Shown: positions 1 through 11,699, counted from the first letter of the stretch. The stretch: 64,000 nt of DNA from Dermanyssus gallinae (GCA_003439945.1 QVRM01004007.1:186001-250000); one strand, 5' to 3'. The notes: generated by a model not told the origin, from the letters alone. Made by a program: numbers and translations.

Positions 1-269
1 TTTGCTGAACGCCCTCTCGTGGTCACCGGTGGTACCAAGCAGCGGCAGCTGCAATATTGTAACGATGCAATCAAATCGCATCGCCACCAAATGTAACGAT
101 GTTGGTTACGCTAAGTTAACTGGCGAATGTAAGCTCAGCCAGGCGGTTAGTACAACGCGAGAAACTCGGCACAATGAGTGACAACACACAGCGTAAGGTT
201 TAACTGGTAGCCCTGCCGGACAATAAATGCGTCTGATCAACCTTCCCCGGCTATATATTTCCTCAAGGG

Positions 270-1020
270 ACGCCGAAGCGTAGGGGTGGTTATGAGCGTG
301 GCCAAGTGGAATGAAGAGCAGATGAAACATGTGCTGCTTTCGAAATTTACAGGATCAGCGCAGCTATGGTACTTGAACCATGGCGTATAAGCGACATCAT
401 ACGACAAGTTTAAAGATAAATTCTCCAGCGCGTAGAAAGAGACGTCATAAAAACCAAATTTTAAGAGGCCTACCAAATAGTTCAGTTTTTGGTCAAAGAG
501 ATGTCGCGTCGCGACCACGAGGACGCTTCTAATTTATTGCGGGATATCAAATATGCTTAAGGATTGCAATCAGATGTGTTTAAAGTCGCGGGTGCGGCGC
601 AAAGCGCATTTGGAAAGCCTAGCAACAAGCAATTTACCTGTGACCAGTGTTGGATGAGCGGCCATTTTAGGGCAGCTTGTCCGAGTAGATTCGCCGCGAA
701 ACCGACGGCACGGAGAGCACATTATGCCATCAAAGTAGAAGGATGTAACGATGTACAACAACATCAGCCAAGTGAGCAGCGAATTCGTGCTCAGCAACCT
801 CATTGGCAATTATATTCAAATGCGCAATTTCGGCCAGAGGCGCAATATTCAAGCAACGAACGAGCAGCGGTGGCAATGAGAAGGAAACGCCACAGTTAGC
901 AAGAGAAGGCAACAACTTCAAAGAAGCAAATGTCGTGCGTTTTCGGTGTAAACAGGTCGGTCATGTTAGCAGGGGTTGTACTCGCCCCAGAGTTCAGACG
1001 GTAGCCAGCAACATTAAATA
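270..1020 (+). pseudogene. Gag remnant with CCHC zinc knuckle (gypsy-like, copy A)
   Basis: Around 564-899 the translation holds a perfect nucleocapsid knuckle, CDQCWMSGHFRAAC (C-x2-C-x4-H-x4-C). A second knuckle near 940-975 reads RFRCKQVGHVSRGC; its expected first cysteine is arginine. The upstream capsid-like part (about 290-560) can be followed only by changing frame past stop codons. In a living element Gag would package the RNA in cytoplasmic particles. The same domain is in copy B at 44480-45200, with the same defect in the second knuckle. Confidence 0.75.
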
Positions 1021-1059
1021 GGAGGTGGATGCTCTTCGAGTGGAGGAAAAGTGAAGCGG

Positions 1060-2330
1060 ATCCTTGTCAACCGAATAGAGGTGGCACGCTCGTGTTGATA
1101 CGAAGCCTGTAGTGACGATAAGTCCACGAACGGCAGCACCACAGACAAAACTTTAACTGGTACCTAGCGAGTTTGGTCCAGTTAGCACCAGCGGACAAAA
1201 CACTGCTTAACTGGTGATTGACGGTACGACCCATGACAATGTCGCTTTGACACTGCTTCAAGACGATGATCTGTGCGGACATGCGACCGTATTAGGAAAA
1301 GACCCATTAGATCGGGAGAATGTGGTGACAATATATCGAAACGGAACGGCACTGGTACTCAGTGCAGAAGCATACGCGGAGATCGCCTGGGTGTGCAACT
1401 CAGCTGGGAGGAGTTGGTGTTGAGAGCCGTTGAAGAAGTAGTAGTCCCTCTACGGAGCGTCAAGAAGGTAGCTTCCCAATTCCTCGGACGGAAGAAATCA
1501 TCGATGCAGTGGTTGGACAGCGGCTCTATAAAACATTTGATCTTGCATGGGGATTCTTCAAAATGTCTATGGCATAGGATTCAGTCACGAAGGCAGCTGC
1601 AGTGACTCCAGACGGAGTATACGAGCCGAATATAATGCTCATGGGTTTAGTGAAAGCAGGATATTGGCGGTAATATCACCTACCCGTACATGACCGATAT
1701 GATCACTGCAGGATCGGTACGACGTTTCGCTAGAACACATATAACGATTTTGCAGGCGCTTGTGAGAGCGAAGATGAAAATTAGACTGAAAAATGTCGAT
1801 TTTTCATGCCGAAAGTCGAGTTTCTCGGGTTCACATTATCTCGTGGGGAAGTACGACCTGGGAGCTAAATGAACTGAAGCATTTCAGAAACTGAAAAACG
1901 CTCTCGTGAATGGCCCAACCCTAGCAAATTTGCAAATTTTGAACAGGGGCGGAAAACAGAACTACATACCGACACGGGGTCGGACTAGAATCAATTTTGC
2001 TTTAAGAGGAAGACGGAGTTTGAAGCCTAGTCTGTGCATTCAGCAGAAAACTTTTGTCGACTGAACGCAATTATCACTGTACAAAATTGGAACAGTTGGC
2101 GGTAGTTTGGTCGATGCTGAGACTGCGCCACTATCTGCAGGGTGCATCTGCAGGGTCTATCTGCAGAGCGGGCGACAAAATGGAACACGCAGGTGCATTG
2201 GCAGCGGTAGATGAGTTGAATAAGGGTTTTAATGATAGTGGCGAACAGCGGACGAAGACGGACATTCAGCAGGTGACCCTGCAAAAACGACAACCGATCT
2301 CAGTGGAAATGGAAATCGGAATGGCTAAAG
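1060..2330 (+). pseudogene. Pol remnant: protease-like region, RT end, RNase H (gypsy-like, copy A)
   Basis: The stretch 1214-1640 resembles the linker and protease region of gypsy Pol but is frame-shifted. Near 1690-1860 comes the end of reverse transcriptase: a decayed YxDD box reading YMTDMI, then the thumb-like motif FLGFTLSRG. Near 2054-2150 follows an RNase H motif, ERNYHCTKLEQLAVVWSM. The palm between GYWR (about 1665) and the YxDD box is missing. Stops occur throughout. The element would have copied RNA into DNA when intact; this one cannot. Confidence 0.7.
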
Positions 2331-2769
2331 CAGGAGACGACATGGTGAAAACAATAGTGAACGTATTGCAGAAGAAAAGGTCGCAACGTTCGTCAAAAGA
2401 AAATAGCCTTAGACCGGGGCTTGTGCTGCATGGTTGTCATCTACCGGAGTGTTGTTGATTCGGCCCCTGTTGAATTTTCTTTGAGCAATGCTCATTGAGA
2501 ATAGATGGTAAACCATACCGCTGAGAGTCAGCGGCCATGCTGCCACAAAAACTGTTGAGGAAACCCTAGATATCTCAATATGTCCAAGCCCGTAAGGGAC
2601 GGAGGATAGTCTAGAAATAAAAACAACATTTTTAAAAACAAATTATAAAAGGCATTTTGTCGTAGAGAAAACACTCCGCCGGATTCAGCAAAGATACTGG
2701 TTTAGTGCCAAGAAGAGTTATGACGAGCGCCATGTGCGCTGAAGACTTAAGCAACTCGATTATGCCTGA

Positions 2770-3421
2770 ACGTCGGCCCTTTCAAAGATATGCCTGGATC
2801 ATCTAGGCCCGTTGCCTGGGTCCAACAGCAAGCAACACATCATTGTCTGTGTGGATGGATTTTCGAAATTTGTGGTCTTGGAGGCGGAGAGGTTTACATC
2901 GGCGTCGCTGGTTGTGGCATTTCTTGAGAAGCTGTTCTGTCGTTACGGACTTGCTGATGTGGTGGTAACGAACGGGAGTACAGCTTACACGTCCGCGACG
3001 TTCAAGAAGTTTCTCGACCACAACTCTATTCGACACACTCTGATCGCAGACAGATCAACATCCGAAAAGCAATGGGCAAATGGAGAAAATTAATAAAGAA
3101 GTGGCCTGACTGCTGTGATCTCTTTATGCAACAGAAGACAAATAGAACTGGGCATTGAAGGTGAATTGCGTGCACGAACTGATTAATCGTGGTCCGGCCG
3201 ACTTTGTGGCGGTTAGGAGACTGCCGTTGACAACGGGGCAACCAACGAAACTTCAACCGAACTTTAGAGGACAGCTGTTAATGACGCAAGTTCTGCCGCA
3301 CGACGCTTATCGAGTTGCTGATCTGTTTGCCGGCGACAGCTATACCACAACGGCACATTGCTCGCAGTTTAGGCTCTACAAGTTGGCGAGCGATGTTGAA
3401 GACAAGAAAGAAGATAATTAG
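2770..3421 (+). pseudogene. Integrase remnant (gypsy-like, copy A)
   Basis: The core starts at DHLGPLPGSNSKQH (about 2797) with the first catalytic Asp. CVDGFSKFVV and the region around VVTNGSTAYTS follow; the second catalytic Asp expected there is lost. Near 3075 the glutamate motif ANGQMEK is reached only after a one-base frame change. The C-terminal part at 3180-3420 (VLPHDAYRVADLFAGDSY) is well preserved and also present in copy B at 47090-47240. Copy B lacks most of the catalytic core. Confidence 0.75.
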
Positions 3422-3534
3422 TGATTAATTAAGAGGCGAGCGACAGGCTAAGGGAGGAAGAACGAAACAGTCGGAGCAACGTGCCCGGGATCGGCGGCCC
3501 AATCGATAACGAGGACGAGACAACGTTCGCGCGT

Positions 3535-3604
3535 CGATTTTGATCGAGTTAAATTTGATTAAGGCCCTCAATTTTGATCGAGTTGGATTTGATTAACGTC
3601 CTCT
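3535..3604 (+). repeat. Short tandem duplication near the gypsy-like 3' end
   Basis: A unit of about 34 bases beginning ATTTTGATCGAGTT is repeated twice in a row with small changes. The same pair is in copy B at 47350-47410, so it is older than the segmental duplication. It lies next to the motif shared by both ends of the element and may be part of a polypurine-tract/LTR boundary. Confidence 0.6.
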
Positions 3605-3833
3605 CGTGGTCACCGGTGGTACCTAGCAGCGACGGTTACGTTCTCAAGTTATCGATACGGCAAGTCATAGGAAACGCGCAGTGCGTTTTTGCGGGCGGCA
3701 GGTGCCGCTGGAAGACTGCGAGACCGTGTGGTCGATTTATCCGTTTGCGTGAGTAAACCCCATTTAGTGAGTATCTATCGAGCGAAATCATCCCTGAACC
3801 TTCTAGATACGCCCCAGATACTGTAGTCGGCTA

Positions 3834-3837
<4 letters not shown>

Positions 3838-3906
<69 letters not shown>
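3838..3906. repeat. (TA)n microsatellite
   Basis: A nearly pure TA tract of about 69 bases lies just after the gypsy-like remnant. The equivalent place in copy B (47668-47698) has a shorter tract, so its length changed after duplication. Confidence 0.95.
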
Positions 3907-4187
3907 CTCAAAACATTGCCGTTTTCTTCTAAATAAACTTTGTGTTTAAACCTAACATGTTTGCCGAAGATACATTAACAAGTTTTTGACAATAAACCAG
4001 GAAACCTTCGGCGCGGAAGGAAAACAAGCTACGCCGGAAGCTGAGAATTACTTGCAAGCTTGGTTGCTCACGCGCTAAGTCACGCTTATTAATTAAATCG
4101 GTACCGCGCATATCATGTGCGCACCGCTAAGTTAAATTGTTGTAATTTTTGGAAAATTGTTATTGTTGGCGCCAATGAGTGCGGGCC

Positions 4188-4491
4188 AATGAGTGCATAT
4201 TTTTTTCAGTTGAACACCCCAGCGGGGGAGGCCTCAGCTTATTACAGCTTATTCTCATTCATTGTCCACTCCGTTCAACTGAACGGCCTGTGTCTCCGAA
4301 GTCGAGAGGCGATTCGCCATTGCTGGCTCGTCGCCTTTACAGTGCACACGGTCACGGCGTTGCGCGTGACGTACCCAAGTCAACCACCCTTCATACGTAC
4401 GATAGAAGGGCGGCACAAACCTTTACCTTTGCACATCACCTTCGTACGAGGCTGATGGCGGCACGCGTCCTCGAGGGGAATGAGTGCATAT
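4188..4491 (-). mobile_element. Young 278 bp retroposed insert with 13 bp target duplication
   Basis: Copy B has one AATGAGTGCATAT here. Copy A has two, at 4188-4200 and 4479-4491, flanking 4201-4478. The insert begins on the plus strand with a T run, which is a poly(A) tail on the minus strand. A target-site duplication plus an A tail is the signature of target-primed insertion by LINE machinery. The body has no open frame I can name and no clear tRNA box, so it may be a 5'-truncated LINE, a SINE or a processed transcript. Confidence 0.85.
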
Positions 4492-4697
4492 GGAGCTCTG
4501 AGGGAACACGCCTATTCGTGTGTGCGCAGGACGGTAAACTCAGGAAATGACATACCAGAGTGATGCGTGTCAAAGTGATCAGTTTGGTGTACTGTGTGTG
4601 GCGGGGAGACCAGCAGCTAAGGCGCTATGAAGTTCCAACAATGACAGCGTGAACCAAAACGCGAACCAAGGTGACAATAACAACAAAAAGGTCATAC

Positions 4698-4902
4698 CTT
4701 TTTCGCAGGGGCCAATGTTATTCAGTAGTTTATTGAGGAAGTAGGTCTTCATGATTGGTGACAGCGGCCCCTTTTGCAAACTCGAAAGATCCAGCCAATC
4801 GGTATTGACAAAGCCAACAGGAACATCTTCGAAGAAGTTTCGGGAGTTCTGCGAGACTAAGAACGCATTAAGGTTGCGAGCCAGTTTCCGAGCATTCTTA
4901 CT
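4698..4902 (-). CDS. ASTE1: Asteroid/ASTE1-like protein, XPG-I-region exon (copy 2)
   Basis: Exon of 205 bases with an acceptor after a pyrimidine-rich stretch ending GTTTCGTTTTCAG and a donor GTATGA. It starts in phase 0 and leaves one base. The translation aligns with the ASTE1 segment that in the human protein runs from EADRD through SSDSDF; here those acidic positions read SKNAR and SQNSRN, so the nuclease acids are missing. It joins in phase to the exon at 12865-13019 upstream. Its twin is 48127-48331, and about 13 bases (six residues) differ. The following exons of this copy should lie left of base 1. Confidence 0.7.
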
Positions 4903-5099
4903 CTGAAAACGAAACAACAAAAGCACATGTACTGCACCTGATTGACTGCAATGTCCGCACCCGCGTCGAAACTTTGATTAAGCTATGACTACAAATTTTG
5001 TTATCATTTTGTGCCTCATACAATGGCCATAATGGTTAGTGCTCAAACCTATTGTGAGGCATTAGTTATGCTTATGTTGTTCTAGCATATCTGCTGAAG

Positions 5100-6040
5100 C
5101 TTACTAGATAACTTTATTCCGTTCAACAGCACAAATACAGACCCACCCAAAACAGTAGGTAAACTCTCCTGCTAGAGTCAAATTTATCCAATGATCCAAA
5201 AATGGCAACTATTTGAAGAAACTGAGTTACTAAGAGATATGTAATATGCATGGATTTAGCTTTTTTTTTTAAATTAAATATGATATAACGCAGACATAAT
5301 TTTTTAAAGAAGAATCATTATTTCTGTTTCGACCATATTTCCACTAGTTTTTACAGATTTTGTGAGGTGGTGGATCCATGCACCCATACACGCCTCCAAA
5401 ACGCAATTTTTCAATGTTTCCTAGCTCCACCTTAATGACTTCGAGCACCGAATGGAAACGCCTAAAGGCAGGTAGATGGTGAGAAGTCGTTCCGTGAGTA
5501 AACGCACGTGCTATTGCAGTAGTTCCGTTGTTTATAGACCAAAAGTGAAATCGCGTCTACTTAACTTTGGCCGCGCAGTTTCTCCAGCAGCAATCAAGAT
5601 GAACAGTGATACTAGCGGTTCAAAACTTTTTTCAAAACGAAAACCAAACATTTTCTAAATAAAATAAAGTACGTTGGTAGTTGCCGCCGCTAATTTGAAC
5701 AACTAGTGTGGTAGTGCAGTGCAAACAGCGATTTCATGAGCTGGAGGGGAAAGTTGCTAGGCAAAACTACGGGCTGCTGAACCCGCTCGTTGCGCAGATA
5801 ACATGTCAACCTCATCACGCCATAGAGGCAGCTACAGAGCCAACCACGGATCAAGCTAGTACGCTGCGTGAACAACTCTGAACTTAACGATCCCATCAGC
5901 TTGGCAGCAAGCTTGCCGAGCGTTGTCCGCTACCCGGCCATGATGTTTCGGCCTCTGCACAAACTACAGGCGCGGTTCATGCTGCCGCCGGCTGTGACTC
6001 CTCGTAGCAGGAGCGGCAAGCACAGCTTGTGCGCTTGACA
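5100..6040. other. Non-coding intronic stretch shared by both blocks
   Basis: This stretch matches 51683-52610 closely. I see no convincing coding sequence on either strand. It is partly A/T-rich, with a T run near 5262. In the gene model it lies inside the intron of the asteroid-like gene upstream of the 205-base exon. Confidence 0.5.
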
Positions 6041-6193
6041 TACAATATAATGCCTACTATATCGTTGTTCATTATGAATTATAGACGAGGTGGTACGAGC
6101 ACAATCTGTGATCTGGATAACGGGTTTAAGCTCAGAAGTCACGTCGCCAAGAATTATCGGGTTTTCGTGGAGAATGCTGGCGATTCCAGGCAT
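6040..6193 (-). pseudogene. LINE reverse transcriptase fragment
   Basis: The minus-strand translation reads IASILHENPIILGD followed by further RT-like sequence. It resembles the segment after RT motif A in non-LTR elements. The equivalent stretch in block B (53100-53290) extends further upstream and includes a FDTARRNAV-like motif. It is intronic debris with no long frame. Confidence 0.5.
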
Positions 6194-6301
6194 TTCTTCA
6201 TATCGGAAAATAAGTTAGTGCATGCTGTTATAGCTGGCTTCCCTTTATATAATCCATGCTCTTAAAGGATTATGTTGCGGTAATGAAGAAATATCGAAAT
6301 G

Positions 6302-6310
6302 TTATATATA

Positions 6311-6341
<31 letters not shown>
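6302..6341. repeat. (TA)n microsatellite
   Basis: TA-rich tract between two LINE fragments. The block B partner is at 55278-55328 and is longer. Confidence 0.9.
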
Positions 6342-6342
<1 letters not shown>

Positions 6343-6419
6343 ACTGAAACACATTAATTAAGTCAAAACAAAAATATAGATTTGGCAAATTTGCATGTTT
6401 GTCGTGTGGTCAATACGTA

Positions 6420-6960
6420 ATTATAATCTGCATATTGTACAGGGTGTGTTCAGAGTCCCTTAGCAATCTAGTTTTTTTAATTCTGCTATTTGCCGAACCA
6501 CCGGAGATACCGCGGCGTAGTATCTATCGCGTTTGCTCCAGCACTGTCTGCATCGACACCGCTCTTGTGGTTCGAGATCGATACTCTGGTTTAAACCCCT
6601 GCAAAGGCAGTAGCAAACTGTCGATTTCTCGCCCCGCTAGCCCTCCACTCAATGCTCCTCATTGCTGCTGTTCCATGAATCTCTATGTCCACCTCACTAA
6701 TTTTGTTTTCCCAGATCCGGATATAAACGTCAAAAGGTCGGGGTGCTATCTATACCCCGAAAAGAGCGACTGCGGCATGAACCGAAAGCATATGTGGACA
6801 TTTAATTTGATGGTGGCCTTCCTGACCCTCTCCTGGATGTGCGTTTGCTGCTACCACTTAATGAAATTGGCAGTGCCTAGGCATGTAAATATGTTCACAA
6901 ATTTTATTTCCGTTCCCCTGATTTAAAGCGCGTCACCCCTGGCCACACAGCCTCCTCTTT
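6420..6960 (-). pseudogene. LINE C-terminal remnant (zinc-motif region)
   Basis: It matches 55420-55840. In block B the minus strand still encodes a cysteine/histidine cluster, CRCRQCWSKCDRYY, like the zinc motif after the RT of several LINEs (compare 10258-10563 and 36952-37365). In block A part of the region is deleted. There is no intact frame. Confidence 0.5.
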
Positions 6961-6999
6961 ATAGCTACTGTCTTTCCCCAATTTGCCCTTAAGCACTTC

Positions 7000-8200
7000 T
7001 TATCTATGAATTTGAGTAGTCCATTCATGGGTTGTTTCACCCTGAAAAGGCTGCAATCAAATATGACCACACCACTCTCAGCTCCAGGTCGTCCTTAATG
7101 CTCCGTTCTGGTAGTCCACCCAGAAGTACGAAACACAGCAGTGAGCTTAGTCTATCGCTCTTTGCAACGCCTGCAGTTTGAGCCATCTTCCCCGTAATGC
7201 CGAAACCCCCATGAATCAGCACCGTGTTTTGATTTAGGATGTTCATAAGTAAGCTCAGATTTGCTCCCGGCACTCCCGATTTGGTCAGCTATTCAATTAT
7301 CTTATCTCTTAGTGCTATTTCAAACGCTGTCTCTAAATTCACAGCATATAGACAACTCCTTGTCTAGAGAGCGTATCTCCAATTGCTCCTAGCAGTACCC
7401 CATTTGCTGAATAAGTTAATCTTCCTTTCCTCTTTGCTGCCCCCCCCACGGTAATACACCCCCTCCCCTTTAAAAAGACCCCAGTTTCTCAGCCTTTTAT
7501 TGATATTCCCCACAAACCTCTGGTTCCGTTCCTACTTCCCTTTCCTTTTGGAATGACTATTAAGGTCGCTTCTCTCGAGGCCCGTGGAATTTCCCTTTTG
7601 TTTGAGAATTATTGTATAGGGCTTGCTAGCATGGTGCAATAATCAGTGTATCTTTCATGTGTTCATCCTTATGAAATCCTTCCCGTGCGCTTTCCCCCGT
7701 GGTGCTCCGTGGATTGCTTCTACCACGTCCCCGAGTGAGATTGCCCTTAATATCCAGACTTTCGCTTTCTCCGTTGTCTGATCCGACGGGTCTTTATATT
7801 CTACTGGCGCTTTCTGAGTTGCGGCCGACCCGGTCAATATCATCTTAAAATGTTCAACGAGGAAAATGTTCAACTAGCCTGTCGTCTCTGCTGAACATTG
7901 CCCCCTCCTCTTCCGCGTTGGCCATGTATGTGGGCGTTCTCTTTTATTGTTCCCTTATTACTGCCCACGCTTTCCTTCTCAGTACTTCCCCGTATATCAA
8001 ACTGCTATCGCGCCCAGGTCTTCGTCAAAATGCTGCTTTGTACGCATTGTCTCCGAGCAGATCTAACACTTCCCTCCACTCACAGTTTAACACCACTATC
8101 AGAATTCCTGCATCCACTGTCTTTAAACTTATTATTATTATTACTCGATGGATCTGCTGGTCTTCGCATGCGAGCTGTTGTCAACTAGAATATACTAAAA
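7000..8200 (-). pseudogene. LINE reverse transcriptase remnant (block A)
   Basis: On the minus strand a linker (VEHFKMILTGSAATQK, about 7830) leads into an RT start (AISLGDVVEAIHG, about 7730). Past several stops comes an RT segment around 7273-7040 with ANLSLLMNILNQNTVLIHG and GVAKSDRLSSLL, where functional RTs have a G-x-x-QGD motif. The pair 55850-57130 reads the same with other changes. I cannot assign a clade. Confidence 0.6.
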
Positions 8201-8639
8201 TAAATATTAAGTTTATCCTTTAAATGTGGCTTATCCTTATAAGTTTTAATAGTAATAGCATATATGTAGCAATTCATTTTAAATCAGGGGCGAGAGTACG
8301 ACCAGTTTCATGTGTTAATGGTAAAATATTAGCTGTGACTGCTACGGCAATTCTGGCAGTTCTTCCCTCGGCAATGGTAGGTAGATTGCTACGAACGCAG
8401 TCTGGTCGGCTTGGTTTAACAAACGGTGTAGGGCGGGCAAGCTATCTAGTAGAATGGCGTGAGAGTACGTGAAGACCCCTCCGGTAATGAGGCCGTTGTC
8501 GTTGTTGATTAAAAGTCGTATAGAGAAGAGAAACAGAAGTAGTGAGAAGCAAAGCGTGGGCAGGGGATAATAAGGGAGCAATAAGAGAGAACGCTCACAT
8601 ACATAACTAAAGTGGAAAAGGAGGGGGTAATGTTCAGCA

Positions 8640-10031
8640 GAGACGGCAGGCTAGTTGAACATTTTTCTCGTTCCCTCACCGAGAGAAGACCATCGCGTCC
8701 CATACTAGCAGACAGCTCCGTTCTCACGGTGTTAAAGTTTTTCCGTCTGGGCGTAAGACGCTGTTGACGCCCTTTTACTGAAAGAGTCTGTGCGTTCTGC
8801 AGAACACGGTGTACGACATCGTTGATGGCGAAATATCTTGTATGACGACCGGCACTGAACCGGCAGGGCAGAGCGTGTTCGGCTGTAGCGATAACTTTGG
8901 TCAGGCATAGGTTACAAATGTGCTTTGCGCAAATTGCCTCCCCAAGCCGCAGACCCAAGACGATGCAGAGTGTGTTATTGCCCAGCATCGTCCCCAGTTG
9001 CAGCAAAGGGAGGGCTTATAGCCACTTCCCGTGCATTGGATCAGAACAAGCCTTCAGGCAAGCTTTTCCTTTTAAATCTAGGGTTTATTCTAGAAGTGTG
9101 TCTTGTCTATTTTTTACCACCAAGTGGTCCAGCTTTCCCTGAGTTTTTCGCTTTTGGGGCTCTCCTCCACAAACTCGAAACCCCTGGCCAGCTGAGCAGG
9201 GGTCTTCAACTATCTTCAACTTCAATCAAAGTGGTTAAATCCTTAGATCTTGTCAAGTATCCCAAGTAACCAAATAATGACAAATCCCTAGCACATCAAA
9301 TTCCCAAGCTCCCTGCGCTCACAGGAAGTGATGGCTGAGCCCAGGACGGTACGCGCTCAGAGTACCGTCGAAACTGTCAAGAAGGTCGACTTTTTTAAAA
9401 ATAACGCAGATGAACAACGCAGAAGATACGTCAGGCGACGGGTAGAGATTTTTTGTCGCAAAATAAATAACGCGGGGTGGGCATCTAGAATCTGAAATCT
9501 GCACTATAGGCTGACTTGAACAAGTTTTGTGCGCAGTACACTATCCAGCGTCGCATCGGTAAGGCGAGCTCTCAGAAGCTCGATACTGTTCTCGGCTGCT
9601 AATCGAATGTCTGGCAGTATTGCCCGCAAACTTGAAATTGACTCGTCGCGATGCTCTTCCAAAAGTAGAAAGAGCTCGCATTTGATCGCGCTGAGTGCTA
9701 AACCGGAGCACGTTTGAAATTTCTGCACCGTCTTGATGTCGGCTCGGAGTTGCCAGGTCTCCTGCCAACGTTGCGACATCAAGATAACACGGTCGTAGCA
9801 CCGCAAATAGCTGGCCCATACAGGTATTTTTAACGATTTGAGTGTCTCCTTGCCACAGAAGATTAGCGGACGGACTTTACGTCTGGTATACAGCTGGGTA
9901 AATAGCGGGTCCCCACACCATTGAGGAAGTGATCTCGGCAAAGCATGATAAACACTTTTAGACATAAAGTCGAGCTTGACGAAAGCTTTTCCCTCTGTTG
10001 GATTTAAAGAAAGCGGCGGCCGCATGCACAT
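8640..10031 (-). pseudogene. R2/CRE-like LINE remnant with REL-type endonuclease tail (block A)
   Basis: Reading leftward, the RT box reads CYLDVATLAGD near 9790-9760, so the second Asp of YLDD is Val; the RT tail follows (TCSGLALSAIKCELFL). Near 8960-8850 comes a Cys/His motif (CNLCLTKV, then HALPC) followed by SAGRH. This motif before a restriction-like endonuclease is typical of R2/CRE-type LINEs. The intact-looking relative at 50868-51120 has the same layout. The block B pair at 62232-62960 carries the same YLDV change, so it was dead before the duplication. Confidence 0.65.
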
Positions 10032-10257
10032 ACGCCGCTGCTTCTCTTTTTATCCCGCACCCTAGTTGCATTGAAATCGTTAGCTCGAGAATAGCCGCCA
10101 CAGCCTTTTTCATTATATAACAAATTCCATTTATTCACACATTTAGTGTCGATTATACCTAAGTACAAAATTTTGGCCTGGCGTCAAGAGCTCACAAATG
10201 CAGTTACAAGAATTGTATAAAATATGGACATAAGCAATATACAAAGTTATGATGACA

Positions 10258-11652
10258 TTAAACGGGACTTAGAGACCCAATGTTCCTGCAAACAAGATTG
10301 TGATATCTAGAGCATTCGGTATGACAATATTTACATTTGCAGTCAACACCGGGGTCGGGGAAGCCTCTTGCACTGCATACGTGATTGTGGTAGCCGTGTA
10401 CCGAAAAACACACTATCACATGGCGATCCGGTCGGTCGGGCCCTTTCCACGCGTCGTCAGTCATTGCAGGTGTTATGAAAATATCAGGGTCTATGTCGGC
10501 CAGTTTGTCCTCCTCAAGCTGAATAAACGCATTGTCTGCCTCTGTCTCCTGCAGCCCATACATCTTCCGTATATCTTCTACAAATAGCGAGGCCCCTGTC
10601 AGTACATAAACCAGGCTACCATATTAGCTGCACTTCGTATGTAGCCGCTGGCGCGACTTTGAGATGGAATAGGCGCAGGGCGGTGTCGATGGAGAGCCTC
10701 TGGGCGCTTCGATTGTTGTTGACGCAATCAGAGCCTTTCTCACCCGTTGTTCAACGTACAGGCGGGACGCAGTCCCTGTTGTGGTGAGAGTTATGTCGAG
10801 GTATGTAAAGGAATTAACATACTTGACTGGCGCACCCACCAGGCGGAGTTCGTCGCTAGGAGCCAGGCGACCTCCTCTGCGGAATTTGAGCGCCTCAGTT
10901 TTACTGTTGTTGATGGTAAGACCGACCTCGCTGACGTACCTCGTCATTGTGACTATTGCTTGTTGCAAGTAGTGTCTGCTCGTACTGAACAAAACCAGAT
11001 CATCAGCGTACAGAATGATTTTGACGAGCGGATGCCTCGCGTATCACTACCCCGTCGTCGATCGGGATCATATTATTTTGTAAATTAGCTCTGAGGAGTT
11101 CTAGTATCCTGAGTGATACAGCAGATTCCGCGAGCTTCTCTCGCACTATCGAGCATGATCCTGAATCGAATGCTGCTTTGAAATCTACCAAGATGGAATA
11201 AAGAGGCTGTCTGCGCCTTGCTAGCGTCGATTGCACTTCTTTCATTAGTTTTTGGCACGCCGAGATCGTCGATCTGCCCGTCCTAAATGCATGTTGTTCA
11301 TCGGGAAGGACTCCTCTGAACTCAAGAAAAGGCGTGAGACAGCGGACTAGTAGTGTGGATAGGAGCTTGTAAACACAACTTTTCTTCGATATACCTTTCC
11401 AGGACGAGGGACCCGACGGAAAGCTTTCCCTTTCGGAATGGCAATCATAGCACAGTCTCTCCAGTTATCCGGAATTCTTCCCTGAGCCAGGCAGGCATTG
11501 AAGAGGAATGTCCACTGCGGACTAAGTATGAGGGCTGACTTCAGGTGTTCGTTATAAATGCCGTTGAGCCCGCAAGCCTTCCGTGTAGGCAGATGAGCGA
11601 TGGCTTCATAGACGTCTGCAATTGAAAAGTCTTTCTCCAACTCATCTCGCAA
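10258..11652 (-). pseudogene. APE-type LINE remnant, RT and C-terminal zinc motif (block A)
   Basis: Minus strand, in order: RT start at 11652-11400 (ADVYEAIAHLPTRKACG, then WTFLFNACLAQGRIPDNWR), motif A at 11200-11160 (YSILVDFKAAFDS), the YADDLVLFSTS box near 11018-10985, a thumb region to 10640, and a C-terminal Cys/His cluster near 10340 (CKCKYCHTECSRYH). Frame changes and stops separate the parts. It matches 63169-64000 in block B, and the large relative at 36952-39513 has similar domains. It would encode a self-priming reverse transcriptase if intact. Confidence 0.75.
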
Positions 11653-11699
11653 GAGTTCGTATCCTTGGCCATGAAGATATTTCTAAAGTGCGACTGCAG

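Larger units (their letters stand above)
1..3830 (+). mobile_element. Gypsy-like LTR retrotransposon remnant, copy A
   Basis: The parts lie in gypsy order on the plus strand: gag with a zinc knuckle, a protease-like stretch, the end of reverse transcriptase with RNase H, then integrase. All frames are broken. A short motif around 15-55 (CCTCTCGTGGTCACCGG) recurs at 3598-3640, which suggests LTR or near-LTR sequence at both ends, but I cannot set LTR borders. The core of reverse transcriptase is missing in this copy and in copy B, so the element was dead before the duplication. It lies where copy 2 of the asteroid-like gene should have an intron. Confidence 0.8.
1..11171 (+). repeat. Segmental duplication, block A
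   Basis: This block matches 44204-64000 in the same order and orientation. Base 1 pairs with 44204 and 11171 pairs with 64000, and the match runs into both window edges. Shared parts are the gypsy-like remnant, the exon at 4698-4902, the stretch 5100-6040 (paired with 51683-52610), and the minus-strand LINE remnants at 6-11 kb. Block A is 11.2 kb against 19.8 kb for block B; most of the difference is extra insertions in B. I aligned the blocks by eye, so breakpoints inside them are approximate. Confidence 0.9.

Noticed and set aside
4117..4550. Two long overlapping plus-strand frames
   Set aside because: They cross the boundaries of the recent insert (4201-4478) and are not present in block B.
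7898..8223. Plus-strand hydrophobic frames
   Set aside because: They are antisense to the minus-strand LINE linker and are not conserved in frame between the two blocks.
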